A DNA stretch of 64,000 nt from the NCBI GenBank assembly GCA_023301465.1, contig JALZUQ010000024.1, positions 42,291 through 106,290 of the forward strand, given 5' to 3'. This DNA comes from Oligoflexales bacterium. GTDB lineage: Bacteria; Bdellovibrionota_B; Oligoflexia; Oligoflexales; JALZUQ01. Shown piece by piece: positions 37,101 through 46,752 of the stretch. Numbering within the stretch: position 1 is the stretch's first letter; each line of letters opens with the position of its first letter. Made by a program: the position numbers and the translations under genes. Under the pieces are notes generated by a model. That model ran no database searches and was not told where the DNA came from. It worked only from the letters and a program-made list of their open reading frames with translations.

Positions 37101-37492
37101 ACCAAAATCAAAGAAAAACCCTGACTAAGATTGTGGATGATTATCTTCATGATGCTTACCATTTAGCGAAAGCGGTGATTACTACTCATTTAGATTCTCA
37201 CTTCATTCCCATGACATTGAAGTTAGCTGAGAAGGGAGAACTAAAAGAACAAGATATTAAAGAGTTTTATAAAAACAAAATGGACCTAGATAAAGTCATT
37301 GAATGGTTTGAAAATGAAGAGAATAGACCAGAGGAAAAAAATTCTGATAAACTCAACTTACAACACAGAATGGATATTGATGAACAGTTTCAAATGCCTG
37401 AAGAAAAAATTGTAGATCTACAGAAACTATATCAAAAAGAAAGACTCAAAAAAATTGAGTCTGTAGGTTGTCATCCAAGTTTATTCTTTTAG
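34118..37492 (+). CDS. Exported tandem AAA+ and FtsH-type (M41) zinc protease
   Basis: 1124 residues from ATG 34118 behind AAGAGG. The signal peptide is cut after SVFA near residue 21. AAA+ module 1: Walker A 'GMPANGKDT' at 132-140, a Clp-type pore loop 'ATGYMGSGD', Walker B 'VVFADELHDW' with Asp240-Glu241, and sensor 1 'FVLASND'. AAA+ module 2: Walker A 'GLSSTGKT' at 541-548, Walker B 'VFVFDEAS' with Asp618-Glu619, and sensor 1 'IFMTGNVG'. Both modules resemble ClpB domain 2. Residues ~850-1080 match the FtsH peptidase: zinc site 'HEVGH' (His869, Glu870, His873) and a third ligand, Asp953, in 'GISNDIKRASNLA'. FtsH normally has membrane helices and one FtsH-type AAA+; here they are replaced by two Clp-type modules behind a signal peptide. 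It is transcribed alone. Confidence 0.93.
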   Translation: MPKVYLAISLLVLFSTSVFASEEDDFPKVKKPKYKRPQNGKLFLPGESNLDSLPDDIRNALAGADIDLDEIDDIVRNKNGDTLADKLKRYRKYLDSKLKGQEEVKQAFLKLMKQRFVIGTHDISPAVFFLVGMPANGKDTAAIALTNMFNQSFNGHQEHLYYMPTAKTVAMAWKMFGSATGYMGSGDISPLIKWVVKHSGGKYKLVKGQTEKVELNPDFVSFDKPLQGYFSPHKAVVFADELHDWSASAKNDLLKKAIETGYFTINNPNGGVDHLKVPITFVLASNDAIELVSYRDANGNRRGKPLSFSELKKNWDGVHSDKIAIRAAISKKNDTRNDKGTSEEFLNRIPSNRLLLMEPLSPEVLAEIASEKLEALALKLRLSNGIYGQIRVHFEPSVSKLVSTYDYNPEEAARHLSSNILELVESHFYDHVAEFSVLKESRPFGMIYVGVDDDLNLTLKFTDHEETFKTVTVAINSPIKGKALLASSGLSELQNIYSELVENVFGIEDIAKRLTKSVIEREYLKQKKKDNTPAAVSMFLGLSSTGKTETAKVFSKKMGNYWNQTGELLLTIDFSNVQTIHQLREKILGTKNPFGQIEPSEFMQHYDKYQGHAVFVFDEASNAPKELLRGLYDIFREAEVNTFADGKPRSMSNVYIFMTGNVGEEWYQNIPKDIPPQELMNAYMQAYKAAYKNPAVRRKTLLTAFTDALINRVGDENIYFFSPLEYESIRKLAMHKLRQMFAKDLSGEGGWDIKFSDEDSLDQFLDFIELEMFSVAEQGASIEHAIKKELRPLVIEALLENNVPQGTKVEIKYSSVLELASDNSSSYQKGLQLSLRTRSNQSFNMVLKGQKRMKDMPENKQIMLATAYHEVGHEIVRQALLSDKFEPRRILILPGVGNIGGEMIRYAGLAESEMTEKASYTKAFILKRMAALMAGAVAEDMISGKHGAGISNDIKRASNLARSAVLFYGLESEEWGWQSFESKGASMAEILSRLDQNQRKTLTKIVDDYLHDAYHLAKAVITTHLDSHFIPMTLKLAEKGELKEQDIKEFYKNKMDLDKVIEWFENEENRPEEKNSDKLNLQHRMDIDEQFQMPEEKIVDLQKLYQKERLKKIESVGCHPSLFF

Positions 37493-37493
37493 T

Positions 37494-38969
37494 CTATAAA
37501 ATACGGTTAACCCATCTTCTCATTGATGGGATAAAGTACCCAAAACCTACCGATGTTTTGAAAATGGAATCAGAATATCTACCGTCTGGAAGATTGTAAA
37601 ACTCTGCACCATAAATGCTATGAAGTTCTGCGGTTGCTTGGAAATACATATTCTTTGTAAGGAATGCAATATACTCAGTCCCACCGGTACCAAGTGGCCT
37701 AAAAAACTTTGCATATCCGCCATCGTTGTAGTTTCTCCATAATGCAGCAGCTCCAAAGCCATAATACAAACCAAATGCTCCCATCGGTGTATGAAGAGTT
37801 CCTTTAATCCTTAAATCAGCGTTACCAAGGATAAAACCTATTTTTTTGACGGTTGAAGGTGTCAGTGTGTCAGGTGTTGGAACATCAAAACTTTTTAAGG
37901 AGAGACCAAATGATGGGTATAGACTCCATGTCGCATCTAGTGACTTGAATCTCGCAGGGTGTTCTATAGATGATAACGTCCAACTACTCAGAAAGGTGTT
38001 GGTAATGGATGTCCTTTCTTGTTCTGGTTTATTGCTGTCTCCTAGATCATCAGCATTGCTAAAGCTAATATTAGAATAGGGCATAAATCCTATAGAGTTT
38101 GGTATGAGTTTGACGCCTTTACGTAGGATTTTTCGAAATGTTGCAGAAGTAGATTTGCTTGCATACAAACCTTTTTTTGTGAGCTGAGAAACTACTTCAA
38201 AGCCGAGTGCTTCTTTTCCGGAAACGGTTTTATCTTCTTCCACAGAGTATAATTTAGGTTTCACATACCAGTTTGAAGAATCATCTCGTGTTTTTAATTC
38301 TACTAAATAGTTGATATTCAATTCACCTGCGATCAGCCTGGCAACTCTCCTGTTGATTTGATTAGCTTTGATAGAGTTACTGGTGTCAATGTTGTAATAC
38401 TCATGTACTTCAAAAGATTTTTTTACACCTATAAACTCAGTGCATCTTTGACTATATTTTTTTGTTTTTTTTATCCAAGAATTTGCAATATCAACCGCCT
38501 GATTTTCATCGCCAACTTCAGGAGGGATAATAGCCACTCTGTAACAAGATTCAAGGTCAGCATCTTCAGGTACATCTAGTATGATCTTTTCTTTACAGTC
38601 AAAGGCATTTCCACTTAGTAAATCAATGCCGTTTAGGCCAAGTATTGTGCCGATACCCGCCCAAGGGTCAGCAACCATCACTAAGGCACCCAGGATAGTG
38701 TTTATAGTTGTGGTGCCAAAACTAAGAGGGCATGTGATTTTTCTTTTACGAAGTTTTCCTTCTTTGTCATATCTAAGTATGTGGTTTCTTGATCTTCTGG
38801 CTTTTCGGAAAACGGGTGTGGTTTCTTTGTTATTTCCAAACCGGTCGTATACCATAACTCCGTGTGGGTCGGAGTTTATTTCTAGTACTTGGTGTCTTGA
38901 GTCTAGTGTTGCACAGCTGATTTGGAAAGAAAGTAAAATACAAATAAATACAGGATAAAATTTTATCAT
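37494..38969 (-). CDS. Lipoprotein with PEGA-like start and possible beta-barrel end
   Basis: 491 residues from ATG 38969. Lipobox 'FQISC' gives Cys19. Residues 28-50 resemble a PEGA carbohydrate-binding strand set ('LEINSDPHGVMVYDRFG'). A glycine-rich hydrophobic stretch follows (near 90-115), then an alpha/beta section. The last ~200 residues have alternating amphipathic strands ('GAFGLYYGFGAAALWRNY', 'SVGFGYFIPSMRRWVN') that look like an outer-membrane barrel. It starts nine bases after the histidine kinase stop, so it is third in a lon-kinase-lipoprotein operon. It is convergent with the exported protease with one base between their stop codons, leaving no room for a terminator. Function is unknown. 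Confidence 0.78.
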   Translation of the reverse strand: MIKFYPVFICILLSFQISCATLDSRHQVLEINSDPHGVMVYDRFGNNKETTPVFRKARRSRNHILRYDKEGKLRKRKITCPLSFGTTTINTILGALVMVADPWAGIGTILGLNGIDLLSGNAFDCKEKIILDVPEDADLESCYRVAIIPPEVGDENQAVDIANSWIKKTKKYSQRCTEFIGVKKSFEVHEYYNIDTSNSIKANQINRRVARLIAGELNINYLVELKTRDDSSNWYVKPKLYSVEEDKTVSGKEALGFEVVSQLTKKGLYASKSTSATFRKILRKGVKLIPNSIGFMPYSNISFSNADDLGDSNKPEQERTSITNTFLSSWTLSSIEHPARFKSLDATWSLYPSFGLSLKSFDVPTPDTLTPSTVKKIGFILGNADLRIKGTLHTPMGAFGLYYGFGAAALWRNYNDGGYAKFFRPLGTGGTEYIAFLTKNMYFQATAELHSIYGAEFYNLPDGRYSDSIFKTSVGFGYFIPSMRRWVNRIL

Positions 38970-38978
38970 GATCCGGCT

Positions 38979-40088
38979 CTAAGAAGCTTTTGGCTGTGGG
39001 AATGTCATCGTGAAAGTTGCCCCTTCGTTTTTTGCGGAGTCCACTGAAATCTCTCCGTTCATATTATGGACAATAGTATGACATACTGAAAGCCCAAGTC
39101 CAGTGCCTTCTCCCGGCTCTTTAGTGGTGAAAAACGGGTCAAATATTTTTGATAAATCTTTATCAGAAATCCCTTTCCCAGAGTCTTTAATGTGGATAGT
39201 AAGGTTTTTATTGGATTTTTTTAGGGTGATATTTACGATGCCATTCATATTGCATGCATGAAAAGCATTTTGAACGAGGTTCATGATGAGTTGTATGAAT
39301 TCGTTTTCAACGCCAGAAAGCTGAGTTTGATCTTTAAGGCCATCAATTTGGACATCCATCTTATGGGGTCTAGAAGCCATATCAACATATTTTAGAGCTT
39401 GTGATAAGCAGTGATTTACATCAAACAACTCTTCTTTTCTTTTGATAGTGTGTTCATTGCTTCTCGCAAATTTAAGAAGATCGTTCACAATGGTTTTGCA
39501 CCGTTGAGCCGCTGCTTCAATTTCTACAACATCTTGGTAGTGTTCATTGGTTTTAGACATTTCTTTTAGAATCATTTGAGAAAAGACAAGAACCCCACCT
39601 AATGGGTTATTGATCTCATGTGCAACGCCACCAGCAAGTAAACCAATAGAAGCGAGTTTCTCATTTTTAAGAACTTGACCTTGAAGCATCTTTTCTTTGG
39701 TGCGGTCCCTATAAACATTTACAAAGTAAGCACCTTTTTTAACAGTTGTTTGTAATGGTGCAGAGTGCACTTCAAAGAATTTGCTTTTTTCAGTCTGCTC
39801 AATCTCAAACTCTTGCTTAAGAGTGGAGTCTGGTTGAAAATGACAGTTTTTGCACGGACTGGTTCTTTTTGCAAAGATTTCGTAACACTTTTTTCCAACA
39901 ATCTCTTTAATAGGTAAGTTTGCAAACTCAGCCAATGCCAAATTTGCTTTATCAATGGAGTAATCTGATTGAATAATCATAAGAGGGTCTTGAATACTGT
40001 CAACAGTTTCCATCCATTGAGCCTTCAGGTTCTCAACGAACCTGATAGTCTCTTGGAGTTTGTTTTCAGAGTTTTTATCAGCAGTCAA
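38979..40088 (-). CDS. PAS-domain sensor histidine kinase
   Basis: 369 residues from TTG 40088. Residues 25-130 are a PAS domain with a Cys group (Cys68, Cys79, Cys82 in 'CYEIF...SPCKNC'), which could bind metal or sense redox. The DHp helix has '[16 protein letters not shown]' with His157. The ATP-binding domain shows the N box '[13 protein letters not shown]', 'KDSGKGIS', '[18 protein letters not shown]'. There are no membrane segments, so this is a cytoplasmic sensor. It lies 16 bases downstream of lon, an unusual pairing that suggests co-expression with protein quality control. No response regulator is adjacent; the nearest one in the window is at 6077. Confidence 0.93.
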   Translation of the reverse strand: MTADKNSENKLQETIRFVENLKAQWMETVDSIQDPLMIIQSDYSIDKANLALAEFANLPIKEIVGKKCYEIFAKRTSPCKNCHFQPDSTLKQEFEIEQTEKSKFFEVHSAPLQTTVKKGAYFVNVYRDRTKEKMLQGQVLKNEKLASIGLLAGGVAHEINNPLGGVLVFSQMILKEMSKTNEHYQDVVEIEAAAQRCKTIVNDLLKFARSNEHTIKRKEELFDVNHCLSQALKYVDMASRPHKMDVQIDGLKDQTQLSGVENEFIQLIMNLVQNAFHACNMNGIVNITLKKSNKNLTIHIKDSGKGISDKDLSKIFDPFFTTKEPGEGTGLGLSVCHTIVHNMNGEISVDSAKNEGATFTMTFPQPKAS

Positions 40089-40104
40089 AAAGCACTCTCA
40101 CTAT

Positions 40105-42684
40105 TTAGTGTGCGATAGGGAACTCTGCAGTTTCAACTTCTGCATCAGCGATCTTTTTGAGCTTTTTAAACAGCTCATCATCGTTTGCTTTTGTTTCTAA
40201 TACATCGTCCCAGGCAAGTGCGTGTAAAAGCACTGTGTCCATATGATCAACAGGAATGATTTCTAATTCTTTGCGAATCTTCTTTGGAATATCTTCGATA
40301 TCTTTTTTGTTCTCAAAAGGAATTAAGATCTTCTTGATTCCACCACGATGTGCAGCTAAAGACTTCTCTTTTAGTCCGCCGATAGGTAGCACTCGGCCTC
40401 TTAGGGTTACTTCTCCAGTCATTGCGACAAAGCGACTAACAGGTCTTCCTGTGAGTGCACTTGTCAATGCGGTTGCCATACATGTACCAGCTGATGGGCC
40501 GTCTTTTGGAATCGCACCTTCTGGGACGTGAATGTGAATATCAATTTTTGAGTAGAACTGGTCTTCAAGTCCAAGAAAATCCGCTCTTGATCTTACATAC
40601 GATAGTGCCGCTTGAGCTGATTCTTGCATGACTTCACCAAGTTTACCGGTGATGCGAAGGTTGCCTTTGCCGGGAAGTATCACAATTTCAACTTCAAGAA
40701 GGTCACCACCTACCTGAGTCCAAGCCATTCCTGTACAAATTCCTACTTCGTTGATGTTGTTTCTAAGGCCAATACGGTGTCTTCTTCCGCCAAGGTACTT
40801 TGAAACACTTTTGTCAGTGATTTTTTCTGACATTTCAAAACTACTAAAGAACTCAACGCGTTTCTTCTCAATATTTGTTTTAAGTTCTTTAAATTCTTCT
40901 TGCTCTTCTTTTGTCAGAGTCTCTTTGGTTGAGTATTTTTCGAGGCCAGAGTCATCCATAAACTTAGCAAACTCCGTGCCTTTTAGATGCTTACGTGCAG
41001 CTTTGCGGAATAAACTTCCAATTTCTCTTTCTAAATTACGGACACCAGACTCACGCGTATAATAACGGACAAGTTCTTTAATAGCAGAATCAGCAACTGT
41101 GATATTGTGCTTTTCAAGGCCATTGTTTTTGATTTGTTTTTTAACAAGGTACTGCTTAGCAATAGCGACTTTCTCGGTTTCTGTATAGCCAGATAGAGAT
41201 ATAATTTCTAAACGATCCAAGAGTGGTCCTGGAATGTTTTGCATGACGTTAGCTGTAGCAATAAATAGCACTTTTGATAAATCAAACTCCATATCTAAGT
41301 AGTGATCTTGAAAAGTACTGTTTTGCTCAGGGTCTAAGACCTCTAATAATGCAGCCGCTGGGTCACCACGGTGGCTAGTACCAAGCTTGTCAATTTCATC
41401 GAGCAAAATGACTGGGTTTGCACTTCCAGCTTTCTTTATGGATTGGATGATCTTGCCGGGCATTGAGCCAATATAGGTACGTCTATGTCCACGGATCTCA
41501 GCTTCATCGTTTACACCACCAAGTGACATTCGGATAAAGTCTCTGCCAGTCGCTTTTGCAATGCTTCTTGCAAGTGAAGTTTTACCAACCCCGGGAGGTC
41601 CTGAAAGGCATAAGATAGGTCCTTTTGGGTTATCAACTAATGCAGATACAGATAAGTACTCTAAAACTCTGTCTTTTACTTTCTCTAATCCGTAGTGATC
41701 GTCGTTGAGAATTTTCTCTGAGTAACTTAAAGACTTAATTTCTGTTTGGTGTTCTCCCCAAGGAAGATCCAAAACGGTTTCGATATAGTTTCTCAGAACA
41801 GTGGCTTCGGCAGACATGGGAGACATGATTTTTAGTTTGCGTATCTCTTTAGTAAGTCTCTTTTTTGCTTCTTTACTTACTTTTTTAGTAGCGAGTAGTT
41901 GTTCTAGTTCATGAAGTTCTGCACGAGCGTCGTCTTTATCGCCAAGCTCTTTTTGAATCGCTTGCATTTGCTCGTTGAGGTAATATTCTTTTTGTGTTTT
42001 TTCCATTTGTTTTTTGACACGCATGCGAATTTTCTTTTCAACGCGTGCAATTTCAATTTCTGATTGAATATAACCGTATATATCTTCTAAGCGTTTTCTT
42101 GGGGATGCTTCTTCTAAGAGTTTTTGTTTATCATCTAGTTTTAAATTTGTAAGGTTGCCAACAAGAGTATCTGCAAGCTTTGATTCGTCTTCAATGCTAG
42201 TGATTTGTAAAAGCATCTCTGGTTCAATTCGCTTGTTTAAACGTACATAGTTATCAAAAGCAATCTTAACGGTTCTTACTAAAGCTTCGTTTTCAATGTC
42301 TTTGGTGATGTTTTCTTCCATAACCTGTACTTCAACTTGGAAGTGGCTATCTGTTTCTACGTATCTTTTAATGCGTGCACGCTTTTTACCTTCGACAAGA
42401 ACACGGACTGTACCATCAGGTAAGCGAAGCATTTGAACAATCTCTGCAATGGTGCCAACTTCATAAATATCGTCTGGAGTAGGTTCAATGGTTTTTGCTT
42501 TTTTCTGTGCAGCTAAGAAAATTTCTCGGTTTGCAGCTTCTGCTTCTTCAAGTGCATGAACTGATTTATCTCTACCAACAAATAATGGTCCAACAGAAGA
42601 TGGAAAGATAATGGTATCTCGAAGTGGAAGTAGTGGTAGTTGAGTTGTCGTCACAGGCGTGAGACTTTTGGTTTTATCTTCCAT
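40105..42684 (-). CDS. lon: ATP-dependent Lon protease
   Basis: 859 residues from ATG 42684 with GGAGG six bases upstream. It is a cytoplasmic AAA+ serine protease that degrades damaged and regulatory proteins. In order: LonA N-terminal domain (~15-210), coiled coil (~210-290), AAA+ with 'GPPGVGKT' at 362-369 and 'VILLDEID', small domain, and a peptidase with Ser731 in 'DGPSAG' and Lys774 in 'GGLKEK'. It is longer than E. coli Lon (784), partly from a charged insert just before the peptidase ('[20 protein letters not shown]'). The usual clpX-lon order is kept, but a 324-base gap separates them. The histidine kinase gene follows. Confidence 0.98.
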   Translation of the reverse strand: MEDKTKSLTPVTTTQLPLLPLRDTIIFPSSVGPLFVGRDKSVHALEEAEAANREIFLAAQKKAKTIEPTPDDIYEVGTIAEIVQMLRLPDGTVRVLVEGKKRARIKRYVETDSHFQVEVQVMEENITKDIENEALVRTVKIAFDNYVRLNKRIEPEMLLQITSIEDESKLADTLVGNLTNLKLDDKQKLLEEASPRKRLEDIYGYIQSEIEIARVEKKIRMRVKKQMEKTQKEYYLNEQMQAIQKELGDKDDARAELHELEQLLATKKVSKEAKKRLTKEIRKLKIMSPMSAEATVLRNYIETVLDLPWGEHQTEIKSLSYSEKILNDDHYGLEKVKDRVLEYLSVSALVDNPKGPILCLSGPPGVGKTSLARSIAKATGRDFIRMSLGGVNDEAEIRGHRRTYIGSMPGKIIQSIKKAGSANPVILLDEIDKLGTSHRGDPAAALLEVLDPEQNSTFQDHYLDMEFDLSKVLFIATANVMQNIPGPLLDRLEIISLSGYTETEKVAIAKQYLVKKQIKNNGLEKHNITVADSAIKELVRYYTRESGVRNLEREIGSLFRKAARKHLKGTEFAKFMDDSGLEKYSTKETLTKEEQEEFKELKTNIEKKRVEFFSSFEMSEKITDKSVSKYLGGRRHRIGLRNNINEVGICTGMAWTQVGGDLLEVEIVILPGKGNLRITGKLGEVMQESAQAALSYVRSRADFLGLEDQFYSKIDIHIHVPEGAIPKDGPSAGTCMATALTSALTGRPVSRFVAMTGEVTLRGRVLPIGGLKEKSLAAHRGGIKKILIPFENKKDIEDIPKKIRKELEIIPVDHMDTVLLHALAWDDVLETKANDDELFKKLKKIADAEVETAEFPIAH

Positions 42685-43008
42685 GAGGTACCTCCTAAGA
42701 TGAATCTTGTATTACTACAGGATCGGTGCATTTCTTGTTTTGCTTTAGTTATGTATTATTACTATTTTAACCTAAATTTGATTTAAATGGATGAAAAGAT
42801 GCAAAAAATATCGAAAAAATTAGTAAAAAATAAATTGTCTTGATTTAAAGGGGGTGGATTCATATAATTTGGTCAGAAAGTAAATGCAACAAGCACATCA
42901 ACGCTTTCAGAGTATCTACCCCAAAAGCATTGAGCGTTTTTTTAGCCGAGTTGTTTTTTTAGATGTACAATACACGGTCAGCAGATATGGCCGTTTAGCC
43001 CCAATCGG
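42685..43008. other. clpX-lon intergenic stretch
   Basis: 324 bases with no convincing gene on the minus strand. It must hold the lon promoter, but I see no good match to it. It does hold a strong sigma70-like promoter on the opposite strand (42840-42868). A 64-codon plus-strand ORF starts at 42884 and runs antisense into the end of clpX. Confidence 0.6.
42840..42868 (+). promoter_or_regulatory. Sigma70-like promoter antisense to the clpX end
   Basis: TTGATT at 42840-42845 and TATAAT at 42863-42868 are separated by exactly 17 bases, the ideal spacing. It points toward the 3' end of clpX on the opposite strand. No established gene follows, only a 64-codon ORF at 42884. Confidence 0.55.
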
Positions 43009-44298
43009 TTATTTAGACGGGGCTGTTCCAAACTCTTTTTCTTTATCTGCTTTTTCTTTTATCTCTTTTTCAGAGTGAAAGACCATGATTGGGTCTGCAT
43101 TGTTTTTGATGGTCTCTTCTGTGATAACGCATTCTTTTAAGTTGTCCATACTAGGAATTTCATACATAGAATCTAACATCGCTTGTTCGATGATCGATCT
43201 TAAACCCCTTGCACCAGTATTTCGATCAATGGCTTCTTGAACAACAGCTTTTAATGCACCGTCCGTAAATTTCAAGCCAACGTTTTCAAAATCAAATAGT
43301 TTTTGAAATTGTTTGACGATCGCGTTTTTTGGTTCTGTAAGAATTTTAGTTAAGGCAGCACCATCAAGTTCGCTCAGGGTACATACAACTGGTAGTCGAC
43401 CTAAGAACTCAGGGATTAATCCAAACTTCATTAAATCTTCTGTTCTAGTTTTTGCAAACAAGTTATTAACACTTTGACTCTTTTTTGACTTAACGTCAGC
43501 ACCAAAACCCATTGCCGAAACTTCGACACGTTGCGAGATGATTTTTTCTAAGCCGGCAAATGCACCACCACAAATAAACAAGATATTTGTTGTGTCTACT
43601 TGTAAAAACTCTTGTTGAGGGTGCTTACGCCCGCCGCGAGGAGGAACATTAGCAATTGTACCTTCGATGATTTTAAGTAATGCCTGCTGAACACCTTCAC
43701 CAGAAACATCACGAGTGATACTTGGGTTGTCACCTTTACGAGCGATTTTATCAATCTCATCAATGTAGCAAATACCACGTTGTGCTAACTCGACATCGTA
43801 GTCCGCAGCTTGGAGTAGGTTAAGAATGATGTTTTCAACATCTTCACCAACATAACCGGCCTCGGTGAGGTTGGTTGCATCAGCAATTGTAAAAGGTACC
43901 TGAAGAATCTTTGCTAGTGTTTGAGCAAGAAGAGTCTTACCTGATCCAGTTGGCCCAACTAATAAAATGTTCGACTTTGAAAGTTCAACACCGTCTTTAG
44001 ACTTTTCTTTTGCTTCGATTCGTTTGTAATGGTTATGAACAGCAACCGATAAAACTTTTTTTGCACGTTCTTGACCAATAATATATTCGTCTAGGATCTT
44101 TGCGATTTCTTTTGGTTTTGGAACTGATCCATTGCCCTGAAAGATTTCGCCTTTTTCGACGTCTTCTGCAAGGATGTCATTACATAGTTGTATGCACTCG
44201 TCACAAATAAAAACGTGAGGACCTTGAATGAGTCTCGTGACCTCACTGCCATCTTTGCTGCAAAAACTACATTTGGTTTTGTCTTCCGATTGCGTCAT
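43009..44298 (-). CDS. clpX: ClpX, ATPase subunit of ClpXP protease
   Basis: 429 residues from ATG 44298 with AAGGAG upstream. Zinc finger Cys10, Cys13, Cys32, Cys35, then AAA+ with Walker A 'GPTGSGKT' at 115-122 and Walker B '[10 protein letters not shown]', the pore loop region '[11 protein letters not shown]', and the IGF-type region for binding ClpP (here 'AMGFGAD' context). Sensor 2 sits in '[11 protein letters not shown]'. It unfolds tagged cytoplasmic proteins and feeds them to ClpP, encoded 59 bases upstream. It is followed by lon on the same strand. Length and motifs are normal. A related zinc finger without the ATPase is at 22851-23459. Confidence 0.98.
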   Translation of the reverse strand: MTQSEDKTKCSFCSKDGSEVTRLIQGPHVFICDECIQLCNDILAEDVEKGEIFQGNGSVPKPKEIAKILDEYIIGQERAKKVLSVAVHNHYKRIEAKEKSKDGVELSKSNILLVGPTGSGKTLLAQTLAKILQVPFTIADATNLTEAGYVGEDVENIILNLLQAADYDVELAQRGICYIDEIDKIARKGDNPSITRDVSGEGVQQALLKIIEGTIANVPPRGGRKHPQQEFLQVDTTNILFICGGAFAGLEKIISQRVEVSAMGFGADVKSKKSQSVNNLFAKTRTEDLMKFGLIPEFLGRLPVVCTLSELDGAALTKILTEPKNAIVKQFQKLFDFENVGLKFTDGALKAVVQEAIDRNTGARGLRSIIEQAMLDSMYEIPSMDNLKECVITEETIKNNADPIMVFHSEKEIKEKADKEKEFGTAPSK

Positions 44299-44357
44299 GC
44301 AATTCTCCTTGATTCATATCACTCGTTAAAAACTAACTCTATACCTGTTACTTATGC

Positions 44358-44951
44358 TTAGTCTTTGCTTTCGCCGCGAACTAAGACTTCGTCAACAATA
44401 CCGTATTCTTTCGCTTCAGTAGCATCCATGAAGTAGTCACGGTCGATATCTTTGATAACTTTATCTTTTGGTTGTTTTGTATGGTTTGCTAAAAGCTCAG
44501 CCATTTTATCTTTTGTTTTGATAATCTCTTGTGCCTGAATATGAATATCCGCTGCTTGTCCAGTTGCACCACCTAAAGGTTGGTGAATCATCACACGCGA
44601 GTTTGGCAAACAAAATCTCTTTCCTTCTGCACCAGAAGCAAGTAACCAAGCTCCCATACTTGCACATTGACCTATACAGTAGGTGCGTACATCGGGTCTA
44701 ATGACTTGCATTGCATCATAGATGGCCATGCCAGCAGTGATGGATCCGCCGGGACTATTGATATAAAAGTGAATATCTTTTTCAGGGTCAGAGCTTTCTA
44801 GAAATAGAAGCTGTGCAACAATGACGTTTGCAATCTCATCCATCACTGGAGTTCCTAAGAAAACAATACGATCACGCAATAATCTTGAATAAATATCCCA
44901 AGAACGTTCACCACGATTGGTGGTTTCGACTACAATAGGCACCAAAGCCAT
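44358..44951 (-). CDS. clpP: ClpP, peptidase subunit of Clp protease
   Basis: 197 residues from ATG 44951 with GGGAG upstream. The serine protease triad is visible: Ser98 in 'GQCASMGAW', His123 in 'VMIHQPLGG' and Asp172 in '[10 protein letters not shown]'. It forms a cytoplasmic tetradecamer that works with ClpX, encoded next. In many bacteria tig lies directly upstream of clpP; here two lipoprotein genes separate them (45198-49365). Motifs and length are standard. Confidence 0.98.
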   Translation of the reverse strand: MALVPIVVETTNRGERSWDIYSRLLRDRIVFLGTPVMDEIANVIVAQLLFLESSDPEKDIHFYINSPGGSITAGMAIYDAMQVIRPDVRTYCIGQCASMGAWLLASGAEGKRFCLPNSRVMIHQPLGGATGQAADIHIQAQEIIKTKDKMAELLANHTKQPKDKVIKDIDRDYFMDATEAKEYGIVDEVLVRGESKD

Positions 44952-45197
44952 AACAACTCCCTTTTCATCAAATAATGGACGCCACTAAACGTCTTCTCTA
45001 TTCAGTTCCGCTTCGACAAATTTAAGACTTGTTTGAGTATACACAAGGTTTTAAATAAATAATGTTTAAATATTTCGCAAAGATTCATAAAAATGCATTA
45101 GATTTACACTGCTTATGGGGTTGGGGTGAAAAGGTGGGAATAGGCTAGGAAGCACCTATTCATAAGGTGACTTCTAAAACTCCATTGACCCAAATAG

Positions 45198-46418
45198 TTA
45201 AATGCAACCTGAGTTATATAAGAAGCTATTCACGTTACAGATTTTGCCACTGGCTATTTGACTAGGCTCTAGGTTAGGTTTAGAGCTAAATATTGCTCTA
45301 AATACAAACCCTACGACTTGTTGTTGATTCCTTCTTCTTTCAGCAGGAACTCTTGTGTCTTCAATAAAGTAATACCCGTTTTGTTGGCTAAGTTTTTCTA
45401 CGGCAGAGTTTTTACGTGCAAAGACAATGGTAATCTGAGAGCCATGGTCCTTTTTTGCTACAAAGTCAGGTAGGCAGCTAAGGGTCTGGTTTCTAGCAAA
45501 ATTTTTGAAGCAAAATGACCAATAACGGCTTTCTGGGTTTCTTGAGCTAATCGTAGACGTAGGGGTATTTAGTTTAATAACGGCAACATCAGAATTTTGA
45601 TCGAGCTTTGAGGTGTTGATTGTGTATTGGTTGACTGCAGAGTTTGTCCCAATGCCAAGAACTTTTGTCCACCTAGGTGGGGGGCCAAACTCCATGTGTT
45701 GTTTTTTTTTCATGCCTCTAAATAAAGTCACCACTCTTTGAGGTATAGAAAATTGTTTAAAGTGATGTCTAGGGGGACATGATACAGCTCTGCCTGTATA
45801 CGGGTTAAAAGCCTCAATCTTTGGCATCATGGATGGAGTTATGATTTGATTGTCACGGGGTGCATAAATTCGAAACATAAGTGTTTTTATGGTTTTTCGG
45901 ATTCTGAGAGGTTTGAATGCTAGTTTTTTGTACCCAAATTGATTGATTGCATTTAAATGTTGGTGTCTAGGATGGTGCAGTATGAACTGGTAAGGTTGGC
46001 CAGATAGAGCAGACTGTCTCTGAGCTAGGCCCATGATCTCATGGTCAAATAGATGTTCTCCAATACCCATTACTGGGCCTTCGTAAGTTTCGTAGCTAAA
46101 AAATCTAGCGTGTGGTGATCGACCTGTGATTTTGAATGCGATATTTGATCTGCGGTTTGCTTTAAACGCAAAGATTCCATACGCAGCATGAGTATCACCG
46201 GTATAGTTTTTGGGTGCAAGTGGTTGTGTGGAAAGGTCTGTTACCCATGAGTTAGTGCAGTCGTTAAATGCACGTAGTTTCACAGAATCTGAGGACTTCT
46301 TATTATCAATGTCTGGAGTTTTATTTTTGTCGTCTCCACAAGCTAAGACAGTCCATAAAGAAAAAATACAAAGAGATATAAATCTTAACACAACCGGCCC
46401 CGCCCCATAAAACCACAT
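45198..46418 (-). CDS. Lipoprotein of unknown function
   Basis: 406 residues from ATG 46418; a GTG at 46391 would give a shorter signal, and neither start has a clear ribosome binding site. Lipobox 'TVLACG' places Cys near residue 27. The mature part contains 'AYGIFAFKANRRSNIAFKI' followed by 'GRSPHARFFSYETYEG', and later an Arg/Phe-rich beta region with a C-terminal 'QQQVVGFVFRAIFSS'. No family is certain. It is transcribed alone between clpP and the VWA lipoprotein. A 12-bp palindrome lies 76 bases upstream. Confidence 0.82.
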   Translation of the reverse strand: MWFYGAGPVVLRFISLCIFSLWTVLACGDDKNKTPDIDNKKSSDSVKLRAFNDCTNSWVTDLSTQPLAPKNYTGDTHAAYGIFAFKANRRSNIAFKITGRSPHARFFSYETYEGPVMGIGEHLFDHEIMGLAQRQSALSGQPYQFILHHPRHQHLNAINQFGYKKLAFKPLRIRKTIKTLMFRIYAPRDNQIITPSMMPKIEAFNPYTGRAVSCPPRHHFKQFSIPQRVVTLFRGMKKKQHMEFGPPPRWTKVLGIGTNSAVNQYTINTSKLDQNSDVAVIKLNTPTSTISSRNPESRYWSFCFKNFARNQTLSCLPDFVAKKDHGSQITIVFARKNSAVEKLSQQNGYYFIEDTRVPAERRRNQQQVVGFVFRAIFSSKPNLEPSQIASGKICNVNSFLYNSGCI

Positions 46419-46493
46419 GATAGGTGGATTCTAGCATGGCAATTTTTTTTTACAAAGGATGATAAAAAACAAACGAGGGTAAATGGCATGTAT

Positions 46494-46505
46494 GTTCATA
46501 TGAAC
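46494..46505. promoter_or_regulatory. 12-bp palindrome GTTCATATGAAC
   Basis: A perfect palindrome 76-88 bases upstream of the lipoprotein gene start at 46418. It could be an operator. No second copy was found elsewhere in the window by eye. Confidence 0.35.
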
Positions 46506-46681
46506 AAGGCTTACAGAGTTTTATTTTAAGTTAAATGAATGGAATTGAAAGAACGGATTGAACTGTTTAGTAGCATTAATTATCTATTATGAATCTTTTT
46601 GGTCCAATGAACCTGTCTATTCCAGAATTTCCGAGATTATTTGTTTTTTGAAAAGATAATTTGGTTCTCAGGGGGTATGGG

Positions 46682-46704
46682 TTGGGTGTCATCCAGACAC
46701 CCAA
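46682..46704. other. Perfect 9-bp hairpin after the VWA lipoprotein gene
   Basis: Arms ttgggtgtc (46682-46690) and gacacccaa (46696-46704) with a 5-base loop, 49 bases past the stop codon at 46753. No T run follows on the minus strand, so it may be a factor-dependent end or an mRNA-stabilising structure. Confidence 0.45.
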
Positions 46705-46752
46705 TATACGCAAAGCTCATGACAAAAAACAAAAAGTATTTTTTGATTATCG

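Larger units (their letters stand above)
46419..46752. other. Non-coding stretch between two lipoprotein genes
   Basis: 334 bases without a credible gene. It holds a 12-bp palindrome (46494-46505) and a perfect 9-bp hairpin (46682-46704), each listed separately. No consensus promoter stands out. Confidence 0.6.

Noticed and set aside
43007..43034. agcccc/ggggct inverted repeat at the clpX end as terminator
   Set aside because: Lies inside or at the stop codon, with a long loop and no T run for the clpX strand.
42884..43078. 64-codon plus-strand ORF after the antisense promoter
   Set aside because: Weak ribosome binding site, overlaps clpX antisense, no recognisable protein; the promoter is reported but not the gene.
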